A stretch of 64,000 nt of DNA, from NCBI RefSeq assembly GCF_041381155.1, contig NC_091134.1, forward strand, positions 31,563,540-31,627,539, in the 5' to 3' direction. Of the stretch, positions 22,301-32,283 are shown piece after piece. Position 1 is the stretch's first letter, and each line of letters starts with the position of its first letter. The position numbers were made by a program, and so were the translations under genes. Under the pieces are notes generated by a model. That model searched no databases. It had not been told where the DNA came from and saw only the letters and a program-made list of their open reading frames with translations. Source of the stretch: Argopecten irradians. Lineage: Eukaryota; Mollusca; Bivalvia; Pectinida; Pectinidae.

Positions 22301-25300
22301 AGATGACAAGATGATGCCAAAGAATGTTAGATTTGATAGTGGGCTTTCAATAAATACCAGTTTACATTCGTCAACACATAGTGCCGATTATAATTTAAAA
22401 GAACAAGAAATTAAAGTGAATTTAGATTTACTGCAAACTGATCCTGAAAACGAAAGAAAAGTGTTGTACGATATCAGTTTTGATAGCGAGTTTCTGATGA
22501 ATATCATTTCACTTTCATCAACACATAGTGTTAATTCTGCTTCAAAAGGACAAGAAGATGAACAGAATTTAGGACTACTGCGAGAAGTTGAACAGAATCC
22601 AGAATTACTGCAAAGCGATTCTGAGATTGGAAGAAAGATGACATACGATTTTAACAAAGATAAAAAGGCACATTTTTATTCAGATGCTTGTGATCATTTT
22701 TGTCATTTTAAACATAACTCCAAGGAAAGAAAGAAGAGAAATCATGAATATTTAGTAACTGGTACCTCCTATGAGAACACTTTAACGACAGAAGACACCG
22801 TCAGTAGTATTTCCCCCTTAGACAGTGACATTAGTTATATCATGTTCTACATCATCCATAAAAAATCTAGTCAAAAAATCATTACATTCCACAACTTAGA
22901 GGTTAAACAAGATTATCAGCAGAAGACATTTTGCAGGTTGAAGTCATTTGGTCTTCCCATTCCCAGAGGTTTGTGGTTAATAAATCACCTTGAAAGACTC
23001 GGACTTCTGACTTTCCACCAAATCACACCTACAGTTTTTATTGTCGAGCCCGCACTGCACGGACTCGGTGGCTATTTCCAACAGATGGCGCAAGGTCAAC
23101 GTGTCACTGTCATGGACAGTATGCAGTATGAATGGATGCGTGTTCGGAGTTTCTGGTCCTTTCCAAGGAACGCTGGTGTCTCCTATCTACAGTTAGCCAG
23201 GCTAGGGTTTTACTACACCGGAAGAGTATCGGAGACTTGCTGCTACAGTTGTGGCAGAATATATCGGGAATGGAAGGAAGGCGATGATCCAGTGGAAATT
23301 CATCGACGTCTTTCTCCTAATTGTCCTCATCTTAATGGACAGGAAGTCCGAAACAGACCCATCTACCCAGATATCAACCAACAATGGCCTGCCATTCCTT
23401 GGGATCCTTTTGGGGGTCCAGGCGAAGGTCCCAGGGAAGGGGAGGGGACACCAGACTTAGAAGGAGCTGGTATGTAATTTATGTTGTGTATTACAGTGAA
23501 CTATCAATAATATGAACACCTTTGATCCATGCTGAAAACTGTCCAGATTACAAATTTTAGGAACTGCTGAATATTGTGTTCTTAGTTAATATATAGCCTT
23601 ACGGTAATCTGGTCCCTAACATTTCTGTCTGGACTGAGAGTCTTCTAGACTATTGGCGTCCGGATTATCGAGGGTCCACTTTATAACGTTGGTAACACAT
23701 TCTTCAGAATATATTTGAGTGTAGATTATATTAAGAGATATATTTATATCCTGTTTTAGAATGTATTGCATCTGTTTGGAGAAATTGAAAATGCTAAAAT
23801 GAAAAATAGGCAACTAGTTATGAAAGTTATCTCCCTTTACACAGATTCTTGATTTCCAGTTTGATGTTGATGCATCATGTGATGCAACGAAATCTTAGTT
23901 AAAATTGAATGATTTTTAATGTGTTGGCACATTTATGAGTTTGTGTATTCATAAAAATTGCTATAAAGGGCATAAACAAAATGAGAAATTGGCAAAAAAA
24001 ATAATGGTCATATTTTAGCTTAAGAATTGAATCTTGGCCAAAAAATACAAACAGAAACATGGCTGCCACAAAGATAGGTTTGTTTAAAATACATGTAACA
24101 TTGAATGCCCTTTTTTCAACAAATGAAATTAAAATGTTAGTGTCTATATTTCATGCTTCTGTTTTTGAGAAAATTAGAAATCATGAAATATACAATAGTT
24201 TAAAGATGCTCCACCACTGACAAATGGTATTTTTTCACTATAAAAAACAGGAGCAGACAATTCAATATTTTTCTTCAGTTACAAAAGTTACTTATTTTAC
24301 ACCATTACCAACATAGAAGTGTGAGCTTCTAATTTTACCTTAAGTTAAAAAAAAAAAAAAAAAATTAGTTTCATCCCGAAAGGCAAAATGAATTATTTTA
24401 TATTATTTTTTTGTGTTAATTAGACATATATATATATATACAATTTAACACAAATTATTGTTCAAATGTTGAATATAATTTATGCTGTGTCTGCAGTGGA
24501 GCATCTTTAATATTTTTAACTGTTAATTGGTCTTCAGAATCATCAAATAGGGACACAGAACAAACTTCTATAGAGGACAACAGAAGCCAGCCTCGAGGTG
24601 CAGAAGTCAATGTCCCAGTGGAAACAACACATGACCTCCCTTCACTTGAGGCTAATCCTTTGTCCAATATAGCACAACCGAGACCCCAGCATGAGCCTGA
24701 GATAGGCCAGCAGGATCTATCTCAAGTTGAAACTAATCCAGCTGTCCTTGACAGTACACCACACATCGTCCTAGAGGCCCAAACAACTGTGGATCCATCA
24801 GGGCCTGGCTCAGTGTCCAGTGGTAAGGGTATATAAGATCGGATTTCAGTGAGGAGTGGTGAGTAAATGTTTGATATCAGTTCAGTGTTATGTGGTGAGG
24901 GTATGTAAGATCTCAGTTCAGTGTGGGATGGTAAGGGTATATTAGATCTCAGTTCAGTATAGAGTGGTGAGGTATGTTAGATCTCAGTTCAGTGAGGGAT
25001 GGGAGGGAATGTTAGATCTCAGTTCAGTGTGGGATGGTGAGGGTATGTTAGATCCTAGTTCAGTATAGAGTGGTGAGGTATATATGTTAGATATCATTTC
25101 AGTGAGGGATCGGAGGGAATGTTAGATCTCGGTTCAGTGTGGGATGGTGAGGGTATGTTAGATCCTAGTTCAGTATAGAGTGGTGAGGTATGTTAGATCT
25201 CAGTTCAGTTTGGGATGGTAAGGGAATGGTGAGGGTAAGTTAGATCTCAGTTCAGTGTGGGATGGTGAGGGTATGTTAGATCTCAGTTCAGTGTGGGATG

Positions 25301-28300
25301 GTGAGGGTATGTAAGATATCATTTCAGTATAGAGTAATTAGGGTATGTTGGATCTCAGTTCAGTTTTGGATGGTGAGGGTATGTTAGATCTCAGTTCAGT
25401 GAGGGATGGGAGGGAATGTTAGATCTCATTTCAGTGTGGGATGGTGAGGGTATGTTAGATCCTAGTTCAGTAAAGAGTGGTAAGGGTATGTTAGATCTCA
25501 GTTCAGTGAGGGATGGGAGGGAATGTTAGATCTCAGTTCAGTATGGGATGGTGAGGGTATGTTAGATCCTAGTTCAGTATAGAGTGGTGAGGTATGTTAG
25601 ATCTCAGTTCAGTGTTGGATGGTAAGGGGACGGTGAGGGTATGTTAGATCTCAGTTCAGTGTGGGATGGTGAGGGTATGTTAGATCTCAATCCAGTATAG
25701 AATGGTGAGGGTATGTTAGATCTCAGTTCAGTTTGGGATGGTGAGGGTATGTAAGATCTCATTTCAGTATAGAGTGGTGAGGGTATGTTAGATCTCAGTT
25801 CAGTTTGGGATGGTGAGAGTATGTTAGATCTCAATTCAGTATAGAATGGTGAGGGTATGTTAGATCTAAGTTCAGTTTGGGATGGTGAGGGTATGTAAGA
25901 TCTCATTTCAGTATAGAGTGATGAGGGTATGTTGGATCTCAGTTCAGTTTGGGATGGTGAAGGTATGTTAGATCTCATTTCAGTATTGAGTGGTGAGGGT
26001 ATGTTAGATCTCAGTTCAGTGTAGAGTGATGAGGGTTTATTAGATTTCAGTGAAGTGTGGGATGGTGAGGGTATGTTAGATCACACTTTTAGTTTAAGAT
26101 GGTGAGGGTATGTTGGATCTCAGTTCAGTATAGAGTGGTGAGGGTATGTTAGCTCTCAGTTTAGTATAGAATGGTGAGTGTGTGTTAGATCTCAGTTCAG
26201 TTTGGGATGGTGAGGGTATGTTGGATCTCAGTTCAGTATAGAATGGTGAAGGTATGTTAGATCTCAATTCAGTATGGGATGGTAAGGGTATGTAAGATAT
26301 CATTTCAGTATAGAGTGGTGAGAGTATTTTAGATCTCAGTTCAGTATAGAGTGGTGAGGGTATGTTAGATCTCAGTTCAGTTTGGGATGGTGAGGGTATG
26401 TTAGATCACTGTTAAATGTAGGATGGTGAGGGTGTTAGATCTCAGTTCAGTGTAAAGTGATGAGGGTTTAGTAGATCTCAGTTCAGTATGGGATGGTGAG
26501 GGTATGTAAGATCTCAGTTAAGTGTGGGATGGTGAGGGTGTTAGATCTCAGTTCAGTGTAAAGTGATGAGGGTTTAGTAGATCTCAGTTCAGTGTGGGAT
26601 GGTGAGGGTATGTAAGATCTCAGTTAAATGTGGGATGGTGAGGGTATGTAAGATCTCAGTTAAGTGTGGGATGGTGAGGGTGTATTAGATCTCAGTTCAA
26701 TGTAGAGTGATGAAGGTTTATTAGAACTCGGTTAAGTGTGGGATGGTGATGCTATGTAAGATCTCAGTTCAGTGTAGAGTGATGAGGGTTTACTAGATCT
26801 CAGTTCAGTGTGGATTGATGAGGGTATGTTAGATCTCAGAACAGTGTAGAGTGATTTTGTTTTTTAAGATCTCAGTTAAGTGTGGGTGATCATATATCAA
26901 TAATGTCCATTTCAAATAAAAACTGATATAGATATAACTGATGCGGAACGAATAGCAGTATGTATCGTTGTCAGGGTTGAGATTAGGTCCTAAGTGCAGC
27001 GAGCCGCCATATTTTTAACCGAAGAAAGTTACTTTGATATAGCCTGTTGATGGTATGACCGGTGAGCTGCTCGGTTCATATTTGTCATGTATGTATCGGT
27101 CTACGAACGCGATATAGACTAAATTCCTCAAAGTCATGACTTTTATTTTATTTGTCTTACTGACGTAACTATGGAATTCCCCGAACATTCATGAGGAAAG
27201 CCCCTGGTTGTAGCCCAGAGCAGCGATTCATTTTGTTGTTTATTATTGTTACAATTTTTGAACACATATTCTGTTTTGATGTAAAATACATTTTTTTTTT
27301 TTTAAATTAATTGGTTCTCACAACAACTCTTTATTGTTATTTTGAAATCCGACAACGAGGCAACTTTGTTTACACTTCATACAGTAGGCCTACTGTCAAC
27401 CGAGTACTTACGAACATAATATTGTCTGTGCCGCCTAAGGATTAGTCTTGAGACCAATAGAAGACCGAAATTGTTTTTAGCTTATGATTAATTTAATGCA
27501 AATCTTTTATCAGTGAAAAGGTAAAATGTCAATTAAATAATTAAAGTTTATTTAGATTATCATATGAATCTTTACCAAAGCGTGAACTAGAAGTAGTCCG
27601 ATCCTGCTTTTGGTTTGTATTCATACGTCGTTGCGTTTACGCTAATTTGAACACAACTTCCCTCCCGTTGACTATATAGTGGCATATGTAAATATAGGTG
27701 CCACAGCTTTATTGTAATTTCCCTAGACACTTATAAATTATGTTTTAACTATTTGCACCAAATCTTGCATGTTTGATTGGTATCATATTTAAGTCTTAAA
27801 TATTTTAATGACAGAAGGAACATCTAGCAGACAGTCTAGTGGATCAGACAGACCAGCACAGCACCAGGATCCACCAGCAGCTAATCCAGGCCCACAGCAA
27901 CAAGATGCTTACAGACCAGATCAGTCTGTACCCAGAGGAGTCCCTAGGACTGACCCCCGTACACAGTACATGCCACGCTATCCTCTCTATGCTGGCCAAG
28001 AGCACAGAGCAGAAAGTTTTAGAAATGGGTGGCCGGCTTACCTCAACCAAACTCCTCATGAAATGGCCTCTGCAGGATTTTACTATGCAGGTGAATTAAA
28101 AGCTACTTATATTTATATTGATGATGACAAAAAAAAGCAGATACAAAAACTATATATATTTATGATACAATTTAATTAAAGCCTGTATAATCTAGAACCT
28201 GTACATACCTTATAAATTAAGGAAAGAAACACTGTATTAATGTGTTTAGGAAGATTTGTAGAGGATAGCGTTAAACTATTAAATTTTTTTTTTTTTAGTT

Positions 28301-28992
28301 ATCTATGTGAATGTCTATACTTGTGCTTCTCCAGTTTTATTGAGGAGGTCAAGTGGCATTCAAGTGACAGTAGTGCAGGTCTATGCAGACCGAAATTCCG
28401 GTTATGATCTAAAATACAAGATGACAGAAATCACTATCTACTAAGTACTTACTTCCTTGTCACTCAATGTTCTTTTTTTGACAGGAAACAGTGACTATTG
28501 TCAACTTCTTGTCACTATCTGTTCTTGTTTTGACAGGAAACGGTGACTATTGTCGCTGTTATCACTGTGGGGGAGGACTGCGGAATTGGGAGCCTGGCGA
28601 TGATCCATGGGTGGAGCATGCTCGTTGGTTTCCCAATTGTCTGTTTGTGAGACAAAACAAAGGAGAAAGATTTGTTCGACTTGTGCAGCAACGTCAACAA
28701 AATAATGTATGTATTTAGAATGTTTAATCCAGTATGATTTAGTTGTATCATCTTAATTTTGTCATTGTACAAATTTTAGTTGGTAATCACTAATTGCTGA
28801 CTTTTTTATCAGCGACAAAATGAACCCCCTCGCCAGGAACCTGTTTTACAACTCCCACCAGCCAACCAACCACCTCCACCTCCTGTTGAGGGAAATCGGC
28901 TCCAAGGGCAGGCAACTCCACAATCAAATCAGCAAAGTCAGCAAGCAAGGTCACTCTCACCAACTGGTCAGCAGAGTCCAGGTCAGGGTGGA

Positions 28993-29027
<35 letters not shown>

Positions 29028-32000
29028 AAGACAGAGTGCTAAAGAAAATACAGGTAAATTGTAGATGTGGCATATGAGTATTCAGTAAATTAACATAAAG
29101 CTCGTATGAGGATATTTCTGCTATTTCATGTTGGAAAAAAATGTATGTAAAATTTGTTTTACAAAATTACAAGACAAAGAACTGAAAAATTGTCTTATTA
29201 CATTAATTGGCCCAATGGGCCAAAGTGTCCAGGTTGGGTTTTGGTGCAATTGTTGTAATACTGTTATCCATCACAACTGACATTGAATTCTACAATCATT
29301 TTGGATTTATAATTGTTGTGGTGGGTATGGACAATCATTTAAGGGAGGAACATGCTGGATTTTGATCATTTCAAATGGCCCAATGGGCTGAAAAAATAAG
29401 TTATGTAATGATATTCTATAATTTATGATACTGGAACCTTATCTAAAACAACAAATCTCCAGAGGCGATCTCTGACAGCTTTGCTATTCTATATTGGAAT
29501 TATTGAAATCTTTTCTGTGAAGGTATTAAAAAAAAAATGAATCAGATACATTGTATCATGCAGAAGCACCAGTGGATGAAATGAGCCTTGCAGCTGTGGA
29601 AAGCTTAAAGGTGAATGGTATCAGCTCAAGTCGCATACACCAAGCACTGCAGATATGGAAGAAGCAACGAAAAAAAGGTATGGAATAACACTAATTATCA
29701 GTTCCTGTAACTATCTTTGTAATAACAGACTACAACATTCACTGTACTTTTAGGGGTTTTGTATGCTGCCGGTTGACTTGAGATTGACTTCACATTCATT
29801 TGGTTAAATTTTCAGAATACAAGATCACTGATATCACATCTGCGGACCTGATGCAAATTATATTTGACATAGAAGACGATGATCGGCGCTTTACAGAAGC
29901 AAGTAGTCAGTTTGCCTCAGCTCTGTCTCTTACGAGTGCAGAGGCTGTCAGGGGAGAGAGATCCGATGGTGCAGGAGCACAGTTCTCGGGAACTACATCT
30001 GAAGCTCCAACTCCCACTGATCCTGAAAGTGAGTCTCGTACAATTTATTGTTCAACAGCTAAATTCAAGTTACTACAATCAATTACAGTGTAATCCTGAT
30101 TCTAAGTCATGCTAGAAATAGAGATCATTTAACTTATACAAATCACTTTTGATGACCTGGATTAAAGCGTGAGGGGTCTTAGAGTGCCAGGAAAACAGAG
30201 TGCCTAGAGAAAACCCATAAGATCGGGCAGGTGACCTCTGACCTTTCAGGCAAATGCTTAACCACTACACCACCCAATCACCAGATATTCAGTATCTGTG
30301 ACCTCATCATACATGCCATACCTCCCGGCGTGAGACAAAACCTCCCGTATTTTAAAGCCTTTTATTGTCTCCCGACAGGAGAGTTTAAATTCCCGATTTC
30401 TATAAACCCCTCCGTTTTATTTTCGTTGCCACATTTGTGTATATGCTAGATTAATTTTAACACGAGAGTAACCACTCCCTGACCAACACCCAAGTGGCCC
30501 TAATTAGCAGCCTTGGGCTATTTCCACCTTGGCTTGTAGTGTCACTTTCACTCATGTCTGTGTATTACGTAAACTGAAGTCAAGCTGCCGATCGGCCGCG
30601 TAGAAAAACTGGCCTTTCAATAAATTTTATGACTACAGCTAGTGAGCATTACAACAAAACAAATACTGCTTACAACTGTGAATGATTTACACACGTTTTT
30701 AATGTTAAATAGGCCTATCTGTATTTGATGGATGTCACAACCTTTGCAATCGAAATGGCCACCATTTTGGGTAATTGTTATAGATGATCCGGATTTTATA
30801 GAATTTCCGGATTTCCTAATAACAACGTTTTTAAAAATGGAAAAAGTATTATTTTTTTAGAATTTCTGTGTGAATTTATTTTCAGAAAAAAAATATATCA
30901 ATAATAAAAAATTATCAGTAGTAACTGAATTTAAATAAATAAAATTAAAAAGAAATTTACTTTTTTTCTCTCAGATTAAATCACATTTTGTATACTACTG
31001 TAACGATTCTGGGTTTTTTTTTTTAATTTAGTGCTTATAAATTTAAGAACTTTATCTAAGTTAATTATCCGTTATTGTGAAAGATTATTAAAAAGCCCAG
31101 TATAATATTTCGAACAATAAAACTGCTCCAGACTGGGTGTATATATTGGGATGTGACCACACATTCCTTTATTTCAGTAAAATTCAATATGAACACAGAA
31201 TTTCATCATAAAAAAGCAGATATTTAATTAATTCATATATGTCGCGCGTATACCGTACCTCCCTCTTTTGAGACCAAAATCCCTTAAAGTGGTTATCAAT
31301 CTCCCTTTCCACCCCTAGAAAAATATGGGCATGTATGCCTCATTGTCAGTTTAATTACAATAGTTTCCATAAATATCAATGATAGGTAAACATGTTGAAT
31401 GATCAATACCAATTTTACTGCTTTAATTGTTATTCCTGGCTAACATCCAGGCCTGAGTTATCTTAATCCTGTTAAATGTCAGTGCCTGATGTTAATTATT
31501 ATTACGATTGATATCAGAAAATCAATATCCTGATGAATGCCAAAAATCTTGATCATGATTGATAATGATAATTTATCAAAACTGATTTATGTTGGAGAAT
31601 CAAAATCTTGATTAATGCTGATGAATCATTATATTTATTAATGATGGTGTATCATGATCAGGAGCCTAATTATTCTGGGTTTTGAATTCACAACAACCAT
31701 GACCAATTACCAAGTGCACAATATGTGTTGTTGATAGAGAATGATTACAATAGGCAATATTTACTCTTTGTAATTGTATATCTTCCTTTTGTATAAATGT
31801 ACTTTTCCTTATAAAGAAGTTTTAATATGCTAATGGTAGACTATTAATATGAAATGGATAAAAAATTCTTCTTGACAGTACGATATTTCAATTGTCTTAC
31901 TTTTATAGTGGCTGAGTTGGTGGCTCTTCAGAATGAGATAGAAGAGAGGAGGAAGAAACTAATGTGTTCAGTATGTGGAGAGAATGAAGTGACTGTCGCG

Positions 32001-32111
32001 TTCATTCCATGTGGACACCTTGTGGTCTGTTATCAATGTGCACCAGCCATGATCACATGTCCAAACTGCCGGGAGCCAGTGAAGGGCAGTGTCAAGGTCT
32101 TTCTCATGTAG
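19151..32111 (+). CDS. inhibitor of apoptosis protein: 2 BIR, UBA-like, RING (10 exons)
   Basis: IAPs bind caspases or IAP-binding-motif partners through BIR domains and act as RING E3 ubiquitin ligases in apoptosis and immune signalling. I joined ten exons by GT-AG sites and phase: 19151-19309, 20010-20037, 21712-23469, 24538-24822, 27815-28090, 28537-28706, 28813-29053, 29564-29677, 29816-30028 and 31909-32111. The sum is 3447 nt, predicting 1148 residues. Zinc ligands of BIR1 are C573, C576, H593 and C600; of BIR2, C843, C846, H863 and C870, both C-x2-C-x16-H-x6-C. A UBA-like helical segment lies at about 975-1032 and a RING from C1101 to the end. A TAG at 19139-19141 is in frame just upstream of the chosen ATG. 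The protein is about twice the usual cIAP length because of a BIR-free N-terminal half. Exons 1-2 are the least certain part: no homology supports them, only phase and splice sites. Confidence 0.88.
19390..19592. mobile_element. MITE (intact partner of the split copy at 58690-60870)
   Basis: Its left part (ccagtgatttcgcccatg, tttttgcgtatgtcagtag, gaaattcattgtgacatcag) matches the reverse complement of 60770-60870. Its right part (ctggattacgagg, tctgctagatttccag, ttttgacgtgaaattctttg) matches the reverse complement of about 58690-58770. It lies in IAP intron 1. Confidence 0.8.
19776..19966. mobile_element. palindromic MITE, copy 1
   Basis: The ends tattctgcatttacatattg / caatatgcaaagacagaata are inverted copies, and the pairing runs inwards through gagttatctgccct and agggagttaactc. 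A second copy with the same ends and the same core (gagctcacaaaataatgacg) lies at 42774-42961. In IAP intron 1, just before micro-exon 2. Confidence 0.88.
20010..20037 (+). CDS. IAP exon 2, 28-nt micro-exon
   Basis: Pyrimidine-rich acceptor (tttttttacag) and a strong donor gtaagc at 20038. It enters in phase 0 and leaves in phase 1, exactly what exon 1 and exon 3 require. It encodes ETSLIEPFK. Confidence 0.5.
20085..20760 (+). repeat. degenerate tandem-unit element in IAP intron 2
   Basis: Units of roughly 130-150 bp share ggtgggattcaaaattgtac, tctctgaaacagagcaa-like, ggtcagtttg-like and ggtgtggcca-like blocks. The end, caagcccttttggcctctta, resembles the ends of the elements at 32284-32975 and 58801-60760. 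Confidence 0.65.
20932..21083. mobile_element. small foldback MITE
   Basis: gagaatacatggttagtat and cttacaatacaagg at the left are mirrored by cttgtattgtaagatac and taactgtgtattctg at the right. The loop carries a gaggctttgccaagtcattt segment. A further 13-bp inverted pair (tttatcctgcaac at 21085, gttgcaggataaa at 21574) may mark another element between this one and exon 3. Confidence 0.7.
21712..23469 (+). CDS. IAP exon 3: long N-terminal region and BIR1
   Basis: A single open exon of 1758 nt (acceptor ttttacag, donor gtatgt). The first part is acidic and Ser-rich, with two diverged repeats of about 55 residues (about 22320-22660) sharing a SSTHS core and a LLQxD segment. A hydrophobic, probably folded segment follows at about 22812-23100. 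BIR1 (about residues 534-604) contains GFYYTG, CCYSC, a GDDP turn, H and C in canonical spacing. The exon ends with a PG-rich tail. Confidence 0.92.
24201..24510 (+). mobile_element. MITE abutting IAP exon 4
   Basis: taaagatgctccaccactga at the left end is mirrored by tgcagtggagcatcttta at the right end. The interior has a poly-A run and a TA microsatellite. The related copy at 3216-3525 is in the opposite orientation. Its right end is 27 bp before the exon 4 acceptor. Confidence 0.85.
24538..24822 (+). CDS. IAP exon 4: low-complexity linker
   Basis: Phase 1 in and out; acceptor gtcttcag, donor gtaagggt at 24823. It encodes an E/Q/P/S-rich linker between the two BIR domains and has no known fold. 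The acceptor lies 28 bp after a MITE, and the donor is the first unit of a minisatellite. Confidence 0.8.
24823..26890. repeat. 36-bp minisatellite filling most of IAP intron 4
   Basis: The unit gggatggtgagggtatgtta + gatctcagttcagtgt recurs some 55 times. The 36-bp period also shows as a 12-residue periodicity in reverse-strand frames, which are not genes. Two unit types tend to alternate (tatagagtgg versus tttgggatgg), suggesting a 72-bp higher-order form. The array starts at the exon 4 donor: exon end plus gtaagggtatataagatc is recognisably the first, diverged unit. Confidence 0.95.
26900..27814. other. remainder of IAP intron 4, nothing recognised
   Basis: Ordinary A+T-rich intron sequence between the minisatellite and the exon 5 acceptor. 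No exon, RNA gene or clear repeat seen. Confidence 0.5.
27815..28090 (+). CDS. IAP exon 5: linker and start of BIR2
   Basis: Acceptor aatgacag, donor gtgaatt at 28091; phase 1 in and out. A Q/P/S-rich linker leads into the N-terminal half of BIR2 ([10 protein letters not shown] and GFYYAG). The BIR is split by an intron just before the zinc-binding half, as exon 6 confirms. Confidence 0.9.
28433..28588 (+). repeat. tandem duplication across the exon 6 acceptor, period 52 bp
   Basis: cttgtcact + ttcttttttgacaggaaac + gtgactattgtc is present twice, giving AG acceptors ending at 28484 and 28536. The downstream copy gives the frame that completes BIR2. The upstream copy would shift the frame and reach TGA at 28545-28547, 20 codons in. 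Confidence 0.9.
28537..28706 (+). CDS. IAP exon 6: zinc-binding half of BIR2
   Basis: Encodes [20 protein letters not shown], then H and C in the BIR spacing, and a charged helix ([12 protein letters not shown]). Acceptor tgacag at 28531-28536; donor gtatgt at 28707, phase 0. A duplicated acceptor with a matching start of exon lies 52 bp upstream. Confidence 0.92.
28813..29053 (+). CDS. IAP exon 7: Q/P-rich linker with poly-Ala
   Basis: Phase 0 in, phase 1 out. It encodes a P-rich segment ([12 protein letters not shown]), Q-rich stretches and a run of 12 Ala from eleven GCT codons plus GCA (about 28993-29028). A pure trinucleotide run of this kind is likely length-polymorphic. Confidence 0.88.
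29564..29677 (+). CDS. IAP exon 8: UBA-like segment, first half
   Basis: Encodes a helical segment ([20 protein letters not shown] and [11 protein letters not shown]) in the position where cIAP-type proteins carry a ubiquitin-associated domain between the last BIR and the RING. The UBA call rests on position and pattern, not on an invariant motif. Phase 1 in and out. Confidence 0.8.
29816..30028 (+). CDS. IAP exon 9: UBA-like segment, second half, and linker
   Basis: Encodes [20 protein letters not shown], completing a UBA-like three-helix pattern, then an A/S/G-rich linker. Acceptor attttcag, donor gtgagt at 30029; phase 1. Confidence 0.82.
30118..30283 (-). mobile_element. tRNA-derived SINE in IAP intron 9
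   Basis: Minus-strand copy of the family at 1176-1373: ggtgattgggtggtgtagtg head, ggttaagcatttgcctgaaa, gatcttatgggttttctcta body and the same cttatacaaatcact edge. Confidence 0.75.
31909..32111 (+). CDS. IAP exon 10: coiled segment and RING finger
   Basis: Acceptor ttttatag; stop TAG at 32109-32111. A charged helix ([14 protein letters not shown]) precedes a C3HC4 IAP-type [24 protein letters not shown], then CYQC and CPNCR. The C-terminal tail VKVFLM is typical of IAP RINGs, which dimerise through this end. Confidence 0.95.
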
Positions 32112-32283
32112 ACACTAACTATTTCCAACAATTGAGTGCATTTTGATTTGATAACACTGTCTATATTAATGACAGAACCTACCGGAGATCTTGGATATTG
32201 TTCAATTTTTAAGAGAATTATTCAGCAATTATAGTGCCCTTAAAAATCAAGGCAAACACCTGATCAAAACAATATTTTGTCAA

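Noticed and set aside
25604-26303. Reverse-strand frames with a 12-residue repeat ([16 protein letters not shown])
   Set aside because: They are by-products of the 36-bp minisatellite in an intron of the opposite strand.
30300-31345. Possible 1-kb foldback element in IAP intron 9 (catacatgcc ends)
   Set aside because: The inverted match is only about 10 bp and the interior gives no support.
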